Shown: positions 40,393-48,502 of the stretch, piece by piece
Layout of the letters: the number at the start of each line of letters is the position of its first letter
Position numbering within the stretch: position 1 is the first letter of the stretch
Source: Streptomyces pristinaespiralis
GTDB taxonomy: Bacteria; Actinomycetota; Actinomycetes; Streptomycetales; Streptomycetaceae
Reading direction: 5' to 3'
Assembly: GCF_001278075.1 (NCBI RefSeq)
Contig: NZ_CP011340.1
Coordinates: 7,189,501 to 7,253,500, forward strand
Length of the DNA: 64,000 bases
Made by a program: the position numbers and the translations under genes
The notes under the pieces: generated by a model
What the model was told of the DNA's origin: nothing
The model's input: only the letters and a program-made list of their open reading frames with translations
Database searches by the model: none

Positions 40393-41024
40393 GGTGTCGT
40401 CTCCCGGGCCGTGGCCAGTTCGCGGAGATGGTCGGCGAGGCTGAGCAGGACGTGCTTGCCGGACGAGCGGATCCGCGCGTCGCACTCGACCAGCGGGACG
40501 TGCGGGTCGAGCGCCAGGGCCTGGCGGATCTCGGTGAGGGAGAAGACGGACGGGTCGTCGTCGAACCGGTTGACGGCGACGACGAACGGCGTCCCGCGGT
40601 GCTCGAGGCGGTCGATGGCGTACCAGGAGTCGCTCATGCGCCGGGTGTCGACGAGGACGACCGCGCCGAGCGTGCCGGCGAACAGCCTGTCCCACAGGAA
40701 CCAGAAGCGCTCCTGTCCGGGTGCGCCGAACAGATACAGGACCATACGGTCGTTGAGGCTGATCCGGCCGAAGTCGAAGGCCACGGTGGTGGTGGTCTTC
40801 GTCGTCGCCACGCCCCCGGTCTCGTCGATGCCGACGCCGGCCTGTGTCATCACCTCCTCCGTGTTCAGCGGGCGGATCTCGCTCACGGAACGGACGAGCG
40901 TCGTCTTGCCGACCCCGAAGCCGCCCACGATCACGATCTTGAGGCCGTTCTCCGAATCCCTGCCGAGCGGCGTGCGGCCGGAAAGCTCAGAGGTTCCGGA
41001 AAGCTCAGAGGTTGCGGAGTCCAT
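40389..41024 (-). CDS. cvnD: Conservon GTP-binding protein CvnD
   Basis: A 211-residue small Ras-like GTPase. The P-loop GGFGVGKTT is at 34-42, TQAGVGIDETGGVATT at 60-75 is the switch I region, the G3-like motif is GAPGQE (100-105), and the G4-like motif is NRFD (152-155). In conservons CvnD cooperates with CvnB and CvnC in signalling from CvnA. The first 20 residues hold a small repeat (SELSGTSELSG). It overlaps cvnC by 20 bases and the P450 by four. Confidence 0.95.
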   Translation of the reverse strand: MDSATSELSGTSELSGRTPLGRDSENGLKIVIVGGFGVGKTTLVRSVSEIRPLNTEEVMTQAGVGIDETGGVATTKTTTTVAFDFGRISLNDRMVLYLFGAPGQERFWFLWDRLFAGTLGAVVLVDTRRMSDSWYAIDRLEHRGTPFVVAVNRFDDDPSVFSLTEIRQALALDPHVPLVECDARIRSSGKHVLLSLADHLRELATARETTP

Positions 41025-41364
41025 CGAGCACCTCCTTCAAGAGGTCGGTGTCCGGCAGCGAGCCCCGGAAGCGGCCGACCGGCGGATGGCGGGCGGTGAC
41101 GCGGCCCGTGACGAGCAGGTCGCACAGGAGGATCCGTACGACCGTCACGGGCAGCCGCAGTTCGGCCGAGATCTCCACGACCGCCGTAGGGGCACGGCAG
41201 AGTTCGAGGATCCGCACGTGCTCCGACTGCATGCCGTGCGACGGTTCGCACTCGGTGACGATCAACGTGACCAGGTCGAGCGAGTCGTCGTCGGCACGGC
41301 AGCGCCCGCCGGTGACGGTGTACAGCCGTTCCGGATCGCCCGTGTCGACGGGACGCCTTGTCAT
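41005..41364 (-). CDS. cvnC: Conservon protein CvnC (DUF742)
   Basis: A 119-residue DUF742 protein. The C-terminal winged-helix-like part holds CRAPTAVVEISAELRLPVTV followed by LCDLLVTGRV; the family's conserved Arg-Pro motif is RRPVDTGDPERLYTVTGGR at the start. In conservons it is thought to bind CvnD or DNA. Its TGA and the cvnB stop/start junction share one base, so the genes are translated together. Confidence 0.95.
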   Translation of the reverse strand: MTRRPVDTGDPERLYTVTGGRCRADDDSLDLVTLIVTECEPSHGMQSEHVRILELCRAPTAVVEISAELRLPVTVVRILLCDLLVTGRVTARHPPVGRFRGSLPDTDLLKEVLDGLRNL

Positions 41365-41780
41365 CAGCGCGGACTCTCCTGGGCCGGGAGCCGGGGCGCT
41401 GCCCGCAGATGGCCGCCGATCTGCTCGACCAGTTCGGTCATCCGGTGGCCGACCGTGCCCGGGTCGGCGCCTTCCCCCGCGACGACCGCGAGATGCGCGC
41501 CGGAGCCCGCCTCGACGATGAACAGCAGCCCACCGTGGAACTCGGTCATCGAGTGCCGGACGCCGCCGGTGCCGCTGCCGAACTCGATCGAGGCGCCCTG
41601 GGCGAGGGCCTGGATGCCGGAGCAGATCGCGGCCAGCTGATCGGCCTGGTCACGGATGAGGTGCCGCGTCCAGCACAGCTTCAGCCCGTCGCGGGAGAGA
41701 ACGAGGGCGTGCCGGGTGCCGGGAGTGCGCTCCAGCAGGCCTTCCAGGAGCCAGGTGAGGCTGTTGTCGGTCGTCTGCAT
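41364..41780 (-). CDS. cvnB: Conservon roadblock/LC7 protein CvnB
   Basis: A 138-residue roadblock/LC7-domain protein. LSWLLEGLLERTP-like opening (SLTWLLEGLLERT), HALVLSRDGLKLCWTRHL and LLFIVEAGSGAHLAVVAG form the domain, which typically regulates small GTPases, here CvnD. It lies 111 bp after cvnA and directly before cvnC. Confidence 0.95.
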   Translation of the reverse strand: MQTTDNSLTWLLEGLLERTPGTRHALVLSRDGLKLCWTRHLIRDQADQLAAICSGIQALAQGASIEFGSGTGGVRHSMTEFHGGLLFIVEAGSGAHLAVVAGEGADPGTVGHRMTELVEQIGGHLRAAPRLPAQESPR

Positions 41781-41891
41781 GATGGGGGTGGGACGGCGTC
41801 CGGTGAACCGGGTGCCGGCCTGTGCCTCCTGTCGGTTCCGGGGTACGGGATGGGGACGGGACGGGCTGACGCGGCGGTGTGCCGCGCCCGG

Positions 41892-44012
41892 CTACGGCCG
41901 GGCCGTCCCTGACGCCTCTGCGGAGGGACCGGGGTGCGGATCCGTATGCGCCGGCGCCTCGGACGAGGCGGGCGGGCCTGCTTCCGCGGCGGCGGACCCG
42001 GAGCCCAGGGGACGGCGGGAGCGGTGGAACGCGTCGAATTGCGTGCCCGCGTCCCGGCCGGGCGCGGCGTGGCCCTCCGACGGCGGCGCCCCTGCCTCAC
42101 GACCGCGGTCCGCGGCCGCCATCGTGCGGCCGGCCGGCCGCACCGGCAGCCCACCGGTCGTCGCCACCCGCCGCACACCACGCGGGGTGCCGGGCACGGG
42201 GCCGGCGGATCCGGGGGCGGTGGTCGCCGCCGTGCCGTCCCACGAGGTCGTACCGGCCGTGCCCGCGTCGGCGGCCGACATGGTCCCGGCCCCGGCCGTG
42301 GTGGTCGCAGTCGTGCCGTCCCAGGAGCTCGCGTCGACCGCGCCCACGTCGGCGGCCGACATGGTCCCGGCGGTGCCCGCGGCCGACGTGGTTCCGCCCG
42401 TGCCGGGTCCGGCTGCGGTGGTTGCTGTCGTGTTCTCCCACGAGGTGGTTCCGGCCGTGCCCGCCTCGGCGGTCGTGTCGCCCCAGGTCGCGGCGGCTCC
42501 GCCGACCCCGGCTGCCGTGTCGTCCCAGGACGTGGTTCCGGCCGCCGCGCCCTCCCACGGTGGCGTCCCCGCCGTGCCCACCCCGGACGTCGTGCGGGCG
42601 TCGGGCAGGGGGACCGTGATGCCGTGGGCCGGGGTCACATGCCCGGTCGACGCCTGTTCCGGCAGGCCGTTGCGCGGCTGGGCCAGCAGTTGGGGCGGCA
42701 GCAGTACCACCACACCCGTACCGCCGCGCGACGACGGCCGGAAGCTGACGCTCATGCGGTACTTCACGGCCAGTCTGCCGACCACGGCCAGGCCGAGCCG
42801 GGTGCCCTGGAGGGTGGCGAGGTCGGTGACCCTGCCGGCCACCGCCTCCTCCGCGCGGCGCATCGCCGCGTCGGACATCCGCAGACCGCAGTCCTCGATG
42901 GTGACGACCAGGCCGGCCGTCCGCTCCTCGACGTAGACATGGACCTCGTCGACCGGCGGGGAGAAGTTCGCCGCGTTGTCCATCAGTTCGGCCAGCAGGT
43001 GCATCACGCCCTCGGCGGCGAAGCCGGCGACGGCGGCCGTGCTGGAGGAGTGCAGCCGCACCCGCTGGTAGGCGGCGATGCGCCCGACCGCGCCGCGCAG
43101 GACGGATTCCATGGAGATCGGTCGGTTCCAGGCGCGACTGGCCCGGCCGCCCATGAGGAGCGCCAGCCGGTCGGTCAGGAGTCCGAGCTGGGAGACGTTG
43201 TGGTCGAGCTTCAGCAGGTCACCGAAGACCTCCTCGCCGTGCCGGTCCTGCATTTCGCGCAGGTCGGCGAGCATGGTCACGGCCTTCGCCTGCACCCGGC
43301 TCAGCGCCTTCGCGCTCGCGCCCTGCGCTGCCGCGGCGCGTCGCTCGCTGAGGGCGAGCTCCCGCACGGTCGTCTCGAGCAGCACCCGCAGCCGGGCGTC
43401 CGCGGGCCGGTCCAGGCCCGCCATCACCGTCTCGGCCGACGCGCCTGTGCGCAGATGCGCCACGGCGGCGGGCAGGGCGACCGTCGTCATCCGGTCGATC
43501 GCGTCCGCGGCCAGCGCCAACTGCCGCACCGCCCGCGCACAGTCGGCCGCGGACGCCTGTGCGCGGTGCTCCGCGGCGCCGACCTCGGTGGCGAACGCCT
43601 CCAGCACGCGCCGCAACCGGTCGTCCTTCGGGCGCGGCGTGCCGGTCAGGGTGTCCTCGACGGTGGCGCCGTCGCGCAGGCGCCTGACGACGGAGGGGAC
43701 GACGACGTCGAGCAGGTGCGCCGACTCGGCCGCGAGCTGTGCCGACCGGGCCTGGAGCGTACGCAGTTCGCCGCTCGCGGCGTCCCTCACGCCCCGGCGT
43801 CGGCGCAGCGTCACCGTCGCGGCGCCGGCGGTGTACGCGACGCCCAGCCAGGCGACGCAGACGGTGGCGGCCACCCATGCGCGGGCGGGGGCGGGGGCCG
43901 CCACGATCACCGCTCCGCCGGCCGCGGCGGCCGCCAGCAGCGCGGTCAGCGGCAGGGACAAGGGGGAGCGCCGTGACGTAGGTGTCCGGTGCGGGGTGGG
44001 GGCCACTGACAT
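41892..44012 (-). CDS. cvnA: Conservon sensor kinase-like protein CvnA
   Basis: A 706-residue membrane-anchored sensor. A hydrophobic segment near residues 22-60 gives one or two membrane helices. Helical dimerisation sequence follows, with an H-box-like LLKLDHNVSQLGLLTDRLAL near 275, then the HATPase_c domain with the N-box LLAELMDNAANFSPP near 345 and VVTIEDCGLRMSDAAM. CvnA senses the signal for the CvnB-C-D relay. The last 230 residues are low-complexity and hold at least six Thr/Ser-rich repeats centred on Trp (for example TTSWDGTAATT). The start ATG 44012 removes an unconserved stretch. Confidence 0.94.
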   Translation of the reverse strand: MSVAPTPHRTPTSRRSPLSLPLTALLAAAAAGGAVIVAAPAPARAWVAATVCVAWLGVAYTAGAATVTLRRRRGVRDAASGELRTLQARSAQLAAESAHLLDVVVPSVVRRLRDGATVEDTLTGTPRPKDDRLRRVLEAFATEVGAAEHRAQASAADCARAVRQLALAADAIDRMTTVALPAAVAHLRTGASAETVMAGLDRPADARLRVLLETTVRELALSERRAAAAQGASAKALSRVQAKAVTMLADLREMQDRHGEEVFGDLLKLDHNVSQLGLLTDRLALLMGGRASRAWNRPISMESVLRGAVGRIAAYQRVRLHSSSTAAVAGFAAEGVMHLLAELMDNAANFSPPVDEVHVYVEERTAGLVVTIEDCGLRMSDAAMRRAEEAVAGRVTDLATLQGTRLGLAVVGRLAVKYRMSVSFRPSSRGGTGVVVLLPPQLLAQPRNGLPEQASTGHVTPAHGITVPLPDARTTSGVGTAGTPPWEGAAAGTTSWDDTAAGVGGAAATWGDTTAEAGTAGTTSWENTTATTAAGPGTGGTTSAAGTAGTMSAADVGAVDASSWDGTTATTTAGAGTMSAADAGTAGTTSWDGTAATTAPGSAGPVPGTPRGVRRVATTGGLPVRPAGRTMAAADRGREAGAPPSEGHAAPGRDAGTQFDAFHRSRRPLGSGSAAAEAGPPASSEAPAHTDPHPGPSAEASGTARP

Positions 44013-44336
44013 TCCGCGATCCCTCGCTGCTCGAGTGCGGGAAGAGCTGTGGGACCAGACGGCCGGCCGGCGCATCGGCCCGATCGCCTGCCACGGGCGA
44101 CGTGTTGACGCCGATCACCGACAGTGATCCTCCGAAAGCGTGCGGTGCTCATGCTAGCCAGGGGCGAGGCCGTGGACCCCGGAGTGCGCGCACTGCCCAC
44201 GAACGGTGGAGTTGCGCGCGAAGCCGCCTGCGGGAGCCGCTTCCCGTGGTAAACGGCGGGCGGCGGATGGCCCTTGGGGCGAACATCACAACACGTCACG
44301 CCCGTGGTGCCGGGCGCGGCCGACTACCGTGGGCGG
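44013..44336. promoter_or_regulatory. Divergent promoter region of the conservon and acyltransferase
   Basis: No gene is seen in these 324 bases. A clear inverted repeat, GATCAC-CGACA-GTGATC, is at 44113-44129, about 100 bp upstream of cvnA. Much of the rest is GC-rich and unstructured. The repeat is a candidate operator of the cvn operon. Confidence 0.45.
44113..44129. promoter_or_regulatory. Inverted repeat GATCAC-N5-GTGATC
   Basis: Six-base perfect arms, upstream of the conservon operon. CRP/GntR-type and other dimeric regulators bind repeats of this size. Its function is unproven. Confidence 0.45.
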
Positions 44337-45173
44337 GTGCCGAAGAACAGAAACACGTTCTCATCGCCCGCCGTCTGGTGGCGCCGTGGACTCGCACGCG
44401 CGGTCCACCGCGGCTGGCAGTGGGTGCAGGAGGCGGGCGCCGTCACGGGCGACCGTCCCGGACGGCTCAGCTTCCGGCGGATCGGTGCCGGCACCCGGCT
44501 CGCCTTCCCGCAGGGGACCGTCTTCGGTGAGCCGTGGATCGAGCTGGGCGAGCACTGCATCATCGCCGAGCAGGTGACCCTGACCGCCGGGATGATGCCG
44601 GGCCTGGATCTCGGCCCGGATCCCATCCTGACCCTGGGGGACGGTGTGGTCCTGGGGCGCGGCAGTCACGTCATCGCCGACACCCGGGTGACCATCGGCT
44701 CCGACACGTACTGCGGTCCGTACGTCTACATCACCTCGACGAACCACAGCTACGACGACCCGCACGAGCCGGTCGGCAAGCAGTGGCCCCGCACCGATCC
44801 CGTCTCGATCGGTCCCGGCTGCTGGCTGGGGACGGGCGCGGTGATCCTTCCCGGCGCCCGCCTGGGCCGCAACGTGGTCGTGGCGGCGGGCGCGGTCGTG
44901 CGGGGCGAGGTGCCCGACCACTCGGTGGTGGCGGGCGCTCCCGCCCGCGTCGTACGCCGGTGGGACGAAGCGGGTGGCTGGCAGCCGCCGCTGCGCACGC
45001 CCGCACCGGTGCCCATCCCGGAGGGCGTCACGCCGGAGCAGTTGCGGGCGCTCGCCGAGCTGGAGAAGGAACTGCCGCAGGCCGGTGCCCGACCCGGGGC
45101 GGTCGTCGGGAGCGGGACGCCGCCGGAGGCGGCGGCGCCCGGCCGGGCCGTGCCCGAGCTCGAAGGGCGCTGA
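44337..45173 (+). CDS. Left-handed beta-helix acyltransferase
   Basis: A 278-residue protein with hexapeptide-repeat coils between about residues 75 and 205. SDTYCGPYVYITSTNHSYDD near 122 supplies the catalytic-type His used by xenobiotic/maltose acetyltransferases, and SIGPGCWLGTGAVILPGA continues the helix. The N-terminal 45 residues are basic, the last 60 Pro/Glu-rich. GTG 44337 is taken as start. The acceptor is unknown; cell-wall or polysaccharide building blocks are common in the family. Its TGA lies directly next to the stop of the convergent EamA gene. Confidence 0.9.
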   Translation: MPKNRNTFSSPAVWWRRGLARAVHRGWQWVQEAGAVTGDRPGRLSFRRIGAGTRLAFPQGTVFGEPWIELGEHCIIAEQVTLTAGMMPGLDLGPDPILTLGDGVVLGRGSHVIADTRVTIGSDTYCGPYVYITSTNHSYDDPHEPVGKQWPRTDPVSIGPGCWLGTGAVILPGARLGRNVVVAAGAVVRGEVPDHSVVAGAPARVVRRWDEAGGWQPPLRTPAPVPIPEGVTPEQLRALAELEKELPQAGARPGAVVGSGTPPEAAAPGRAVPELEGR

Positions 45174-46040
45174 TCAGCCGCTCGCCAGCAGGACCGTGCC
45201 CACCAGTGCCAGCCCGGCGCCGGCGGCCTGCACCGCGCGCAGCCGCTCCTTGAGGATCAGCAGCGCCGCGAAGACCGTCACCACCGGATAGAGATTCGCG
45301 AGGACGGCGGCCACCGTGACCGGCCCCGTCTGCGCGGCGATCGAATAGGTGCCGTTGGCCGCCACGTCCGCGAGGCCGACGAACGCGAGCGCGGGCAGCG
45401 AGCGCAGGACGGTCCGCAGCCCGCCGTCCTCCGGCAGGGCCCGGCCGCCGCGCCCGACCGACACCCACAGGGCGGCCCCGCCCACGGCGACGTTGGTCAC
45501 GCGCTGGACGAACAGCGCCAGGAACAGTCCGGTGAGCGTCGTCGACGCCTCCGCGATCAGGGCCAGCACGGCGCCGAACCCGAAGGCCGCGACGAGCGTC
45601 ATCAGGACCGCCTGGCGCTGCACCGGTGCGCCGCGCAGCTCGGGCCCGCCGGCGAGCACGATGCCGGCCACGGCCACCGCGATGCCGGCGAACTGGAGTA
45701 CTCCGGGCCGCTCGCCCAGCAGGAGTCCGATGCCGACGGGGACGGCGACCCCGAGTGAACCGAGGGGTGACACCACACCCATCGGGCCGAGTGCGAGGGC
45801 CTTGTAGAAGCAGAGCATCGCCACCGGTCCCACCGCGCCGGCCGCCACGGCGTACCAGAGGCGCGGTCCGGCCTCGGCGAAGCCGCCGGTCGCGACGACG
45901 ATCGCGCCGAGGACCACCACCGCGACGGACTGGGAGGCGACGACCACGGTGAGCGCGGGCGTGCGTCGCGTGAGCAGGCCGCCGCCGAAGTCGGCCAGTC
46001 CCCACAGGAGGCTGGTGGCCAGGGCGAAGAGTGCGGTCAT
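45174..46040 (-). CDS. EamA/DMT-family transporter
   Basis: A 288-residue protein of ten hydrophobic segments, two EamA repeats (FALATSLLWGLADFGGGLL and VLMTLVAAFGFGAVLALIAE). DMT transporters export amino acids or other metabolites. It is divergent from an XRE-cupin regulator 93 bp away, the usual partner in amino acid or ligand-responsive transporter regulation. Confidence 0.93.
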   Translation of the reverse strand: MTALFALATSLLWGLADFGGGLLTRRTPALTVVVASQSVAVVVLGAIVVATGGFAEAGPRLWYAVAAGAVGPVAMLCFYKALALGPMGVVSPLGSLGVAVPVGIGLLLGERPGVLQFAGIAVAVAGIVLAGGPELRGAPVQRQAVLMTLVAAFGFGAVLALIAEASTTLTGLFLALFVQRVTNVAVGGAALWVSVGRGGRALPEDGGLRTVLRSLPALAFVGLADVAANGTYSIAAQTGPVTVAAVLANLYPVVTVFAALLILKERLRAVQAAGAGLALVGTVLLASG

Positions 46041-46133
46041 GCGATGCCTCGCAGTACAGTGCGGTGAACGATTCGGTGCACCACACGGTAGTGCAATTTA
46101 TTGAACTCTGTCATCCAGGATATTGGACGGAAT

Positions 46134-46706
46134 GTGTCGGACCTCGACCAGCTCACCCAGTCGCTCGCCCGTAACCTCAAGCACTGGCGCGGCGAACGGG
46201 GCTTCACCCTGGACGCTCTCGCCGCCCGTTCCGGGGTCAGCCGGGGGATGATCATCCAGATCGAGCAGGCGCGCACCAATCCCAGCGTCGGCACGACGGT
46301 GAAACTCGCCGACGCCCTCGGCGTCAGCATCACCACGCTCCTCGATTACGAGCAGGGCGCCCAGGTCCGCATCGTTCCCCCGGAGCAGGCCGTCCGTATG
46401 TGGTCCACCTCCACCGGCAGTTCCACCACACTGCTCGTCGGCAACGAGCGCGGCGGACCCCTGGAGCTGTGGTCGTGGCGGCTGATGCCCGGTGACGAGA
46501 GCGCCTCCGACCCGCACCCCGACGGGACCACGGAACTGCTGCACGTCACCGCCGGCAAACTGACCCTCGTCGTCGACCGGGAGCCCCACGCGGTCCCCGC
46601 CGGCACCTCCGCCACCTTCGAGGCGAACGTCCCGCACGCCTACCGCAACGACGGCACCGAGGTCGTCGAGCTCCTGATGGCCGTCTCCGTCCCGCCCGTC
46701 CGCTGA
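46134..46706 (+). CDS. XRE-cupin transcriptional regulator
   Basis: A 190-residue protein. The N-terminal helix-turn-helix covers residues 8-65 (SLARNLKHWRGERGFTLDAL, then SRGMIIQIEQARTNPSVGTT); the C-terminal cupin barrel includes WSWRLMPGDESASDPHPDGT and LHVTAGKLTLVVDREPH. Cupins bind a small ligand or metal. GTG 46134 with GGACGGA ahead fits the family start. Two direct GTGCA strings about 16 bp apart lie between it and the EamA gene and may be part of its operator. Confidence 0.93.
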   Translation: MSDLDQLTQSLARNLKHWRGERGFTLDALAARSGVSRGMIIQIEQARTNPSVGTTVKLADALGVSITTLLDYEQGAQVRIVPPEQAVRMWSTSTGSSTTLLVGNERGGPLELWSWRLMPGDESASDPHPDGTTELLHVTAGKLTLVVDREPHAVPAGTSATFEANVPHAYRNDGTEVVELLMAVSVPPVR

Positions 46707-46749
46707 GACACCCGATCGCCGCCGTACGGGCGGTGTTACCGTGCGGCGC

Positions 46750-47304
46750 ATGCGCGCACCCATCGGGAACTTCGACGATGCCACCCCCGCACCCGACTGC
46801 CTCGACCTCCTTGTCGCGCCCGTCGCGGCCGCCGTGCGTGCCTGGCGCGGCGACGTGCCGGCCGAGCAGTTCCTCTACGTGGACACGGACCCGGAGATCG
46901 CCGACACCGCCGTCTTCGTCGAGCACTACGGCCCCGAACTGCTCGAGCAGTCGGCGAACTGCGTCGTCGTCGCCGGGAAGCGGGGCGGCGCCACGACGCT
47001 CGCCGGATGCCTGGTCCTGTCCCGTACGCGGGTGGACGTCAACGGCGCCGTCCGCAGACAACTGGGCGCCCGCAAGGTGTCGTTCGCGGCGATGGAGACC
47101 GCGACCGGCGAGAGCGGCATGGAGTACGGCGGGATCACCCCGATCGGGCTGCCCGCCGACTGGCCGCTGCTCGTGGACCCGGCGGTCGTGGACACCGAAT
47201 GGGTCCTCGTCGGCAGCGGCCGCAGGCGCGGCAAGCTGATCCTGCCGGGCAAGGCGTTCGCCGCCCTGCCCGGTGCCGTGGTCGTCGAGGGCCTCGGCAT
47301 CTGA
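46750..47304 (+). CDS. YbaK/EbsC-like aminoacyl-tRNA editing-domain protein
   Basis: A 184-residue protein with the ProX/YbaK-type editing fold. SANCVVVAGKRGGATTLAGC and VDVNGAVRRQLGARKVSFA hold the central strands, MEYGGITPIGLPADWPLLVD the middle loop, and GKLILPGKAFAALPGAVVVE the C-terminal signature. Free-standing relatives hydrolyse mischarged tRNA; this one is more diverged than YbaK. ATG 46750 is favoured over GTG 46741. Confidence 0.82.
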   Translation: MRAPIGNFDDATPAPDCLDLLVAPVAAAVRAWRGDVPAEQFLYVDTDPEIADTAVFVEHYGPELLEQSANCVVVAGKRGGATTLAGCLVLSRTRVDVNGAVRRQLGARKVSFAAMETATGESGMEYGGITPIGLPADWPLLVDPAVVDTEWVLVGSGRRRGKLILPGKAFAALPGAVVVEGLGI

Positions 47305-47349
47305 CGGAGGGGCCGGCCGGGACGCCCGCCCCGACCGGGCGCGGGCGGC

Positions 47350-47757
47350 TCAGCCCAGCCGCGGGATCTCGATCGCGGGGCACCGGTCCATCACCATGTC
47401 CAGGCCGGCCGCCGTGGTGCGCGCGTACGCCTCCTCGTCGATCACGCCGAGCTGGAACCAGACCGCCTTCGCGCCGATCCCGACGGCCTCGTCGGCCACC
47501 GCGCCGGCCAGGCCCGAGTTCACGAAGACGTCGACGACGTCCACCGGGAAGGGGATGTCGGACAGGCTCGCGTACCCCTTCTCGCCGTGGACCGTCTCGG
47601 CCTTCGGGTGCACCGGCACGATGCGCTTGCCGTAGCGCCGGAGCACGTCGGCCACGCCGTACGCCGCCCGCTCCTCGTTGTTGGACAGGCCGACCACCGC
47701 CCAGGTGTCACCGGTGGCCGTCAGGATTCTGCGGATCGTCTCTGCGTCTGCGTACAT
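47350..47757 (-). CDS. CoA-binding domain protein
   Basis: A 135-residue Rossmann-like protein of the YccU/CoA_binding_2 type: WAVVGLSNNEERAAYGVADV near residue 19, then RIVPVHPKAETVHGEKGYAS and VDVFVNSGLAGAVADEAV. Its function is unknown; many homologues bind CoA. It converges on the YbaK-like gene and is divergent from yigZ. Confidence 0.93.
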   Translation of the reverse strand: MYADAETIRRILTATGDTWAVVGLSNNEERAAYGVADVLRRYGKRIVPVHPKAETVHGEKGYASLSDIPFPVDVVDVFVNSGLAGAVADEAVGIGAKAVWFQLGVIDEEAYARTTAAGLDMVMDRCPAIEIPRLG

Positions 47758-47833
47758 GCCACGAGAACGGGCGGGAGGGCCTCGTGATTCCCCGGTGGCC
47801 GAGGCCGCCCCGGACGGCGCATAGGGTGGCCGG

Positions 47834-48460
47834 ATGCAGGAGCAGTACCGGACGGTCGCCCGCGAAGGTGTCCACGAGACCGAGATCAACCGATCGCGCT
47901 TCATCTGCGCGCTCGCCCCGGCCGCCACCGAGGAGGAGGCCCAGGCCTTCGTCGCGCGTATCCGCAGGGAGCACCCGACCGCCACGCACAACTGCTTCGC
48001 CTATGTCGTCGGCGCCGACGCGGCCGTACAGAAGGCGAGCGACGACGGTGAGCCCGGCGGCACGGCCGGGGTCCCCATGCTCCAGATGCTGTTGCGCCGG
48101 GAGATCCGTTACGTGGCCGCCGTCGTCACCCGGTACTACGGCGGCGTCAAGCTCGGCGCCGGCGGGCTGATCCGGGCGTACGGCGGAGTCGTCGGCGAGG
48201 CCCTGGACGCCCTCGGCACCGTCACCCGCAAGAGGTTCCGGCTCGCCACCGTCACCGTCGACCACCAGCGGGCCGGGAAGCTGGAGAACGACCTCCGGGC
48301 GACCGGACGCCAGGTGCGGGACGTCACCTACACGGACACCGTCCGTATCGGGATCGGGCTGCCCGACGCCGACGTCGACGCCTTCCGCGCCTGGCTGGCG
48401 GACGTCACGGCGGGCACGGCCGGCCTGGAACTCGGGGGCGAGGCGTACGGAGATGCGTGA
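47834..48460 (+). CDS. YigZ/IMPACT-family protein
   Basis: A 208-residue protein with the IMPACT signature (SDDGEPGGTAGVPMLQMLL near residue 75 and VVTRYYGGVKLGAGGLIRAY near 97) and a C-terminal ferredoxin-like domain. Its cellular role in bacteria is not settled. It precedes sbcD on the same strand after 42 bp. Confidence 0.95.
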   Translation: MQEQYRTVAREGVHETEINRSRFICALAPAATEEEAQAFVARIRREHPTATHNCFAYVVGADAAVQKASDDGEPGGTAGVPMLQMLLRREIRYVAAVVTRYYGGVKLGAGGLIRAYGGVVGEALDALGTVTRKRFRLATVTVDHQRAGKLENDLRATGRQVRDVTYTDTVRIGIGLPDADVDAFRAWLADVTAGTAGLELGGEAYGDA

Positions 48461-48502
48461 AGCCGCCCGCATTGTCCGACCCCACCGATACGCTCACGGA
48501 TC

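Noticed and set aside
39310..41640. A 776-residue plus-strand open frame opposite the conservon genes
   Set aside because: The minus strand carries well-conserved CvnB, CvnC, CvnD and P450 in the expected order.
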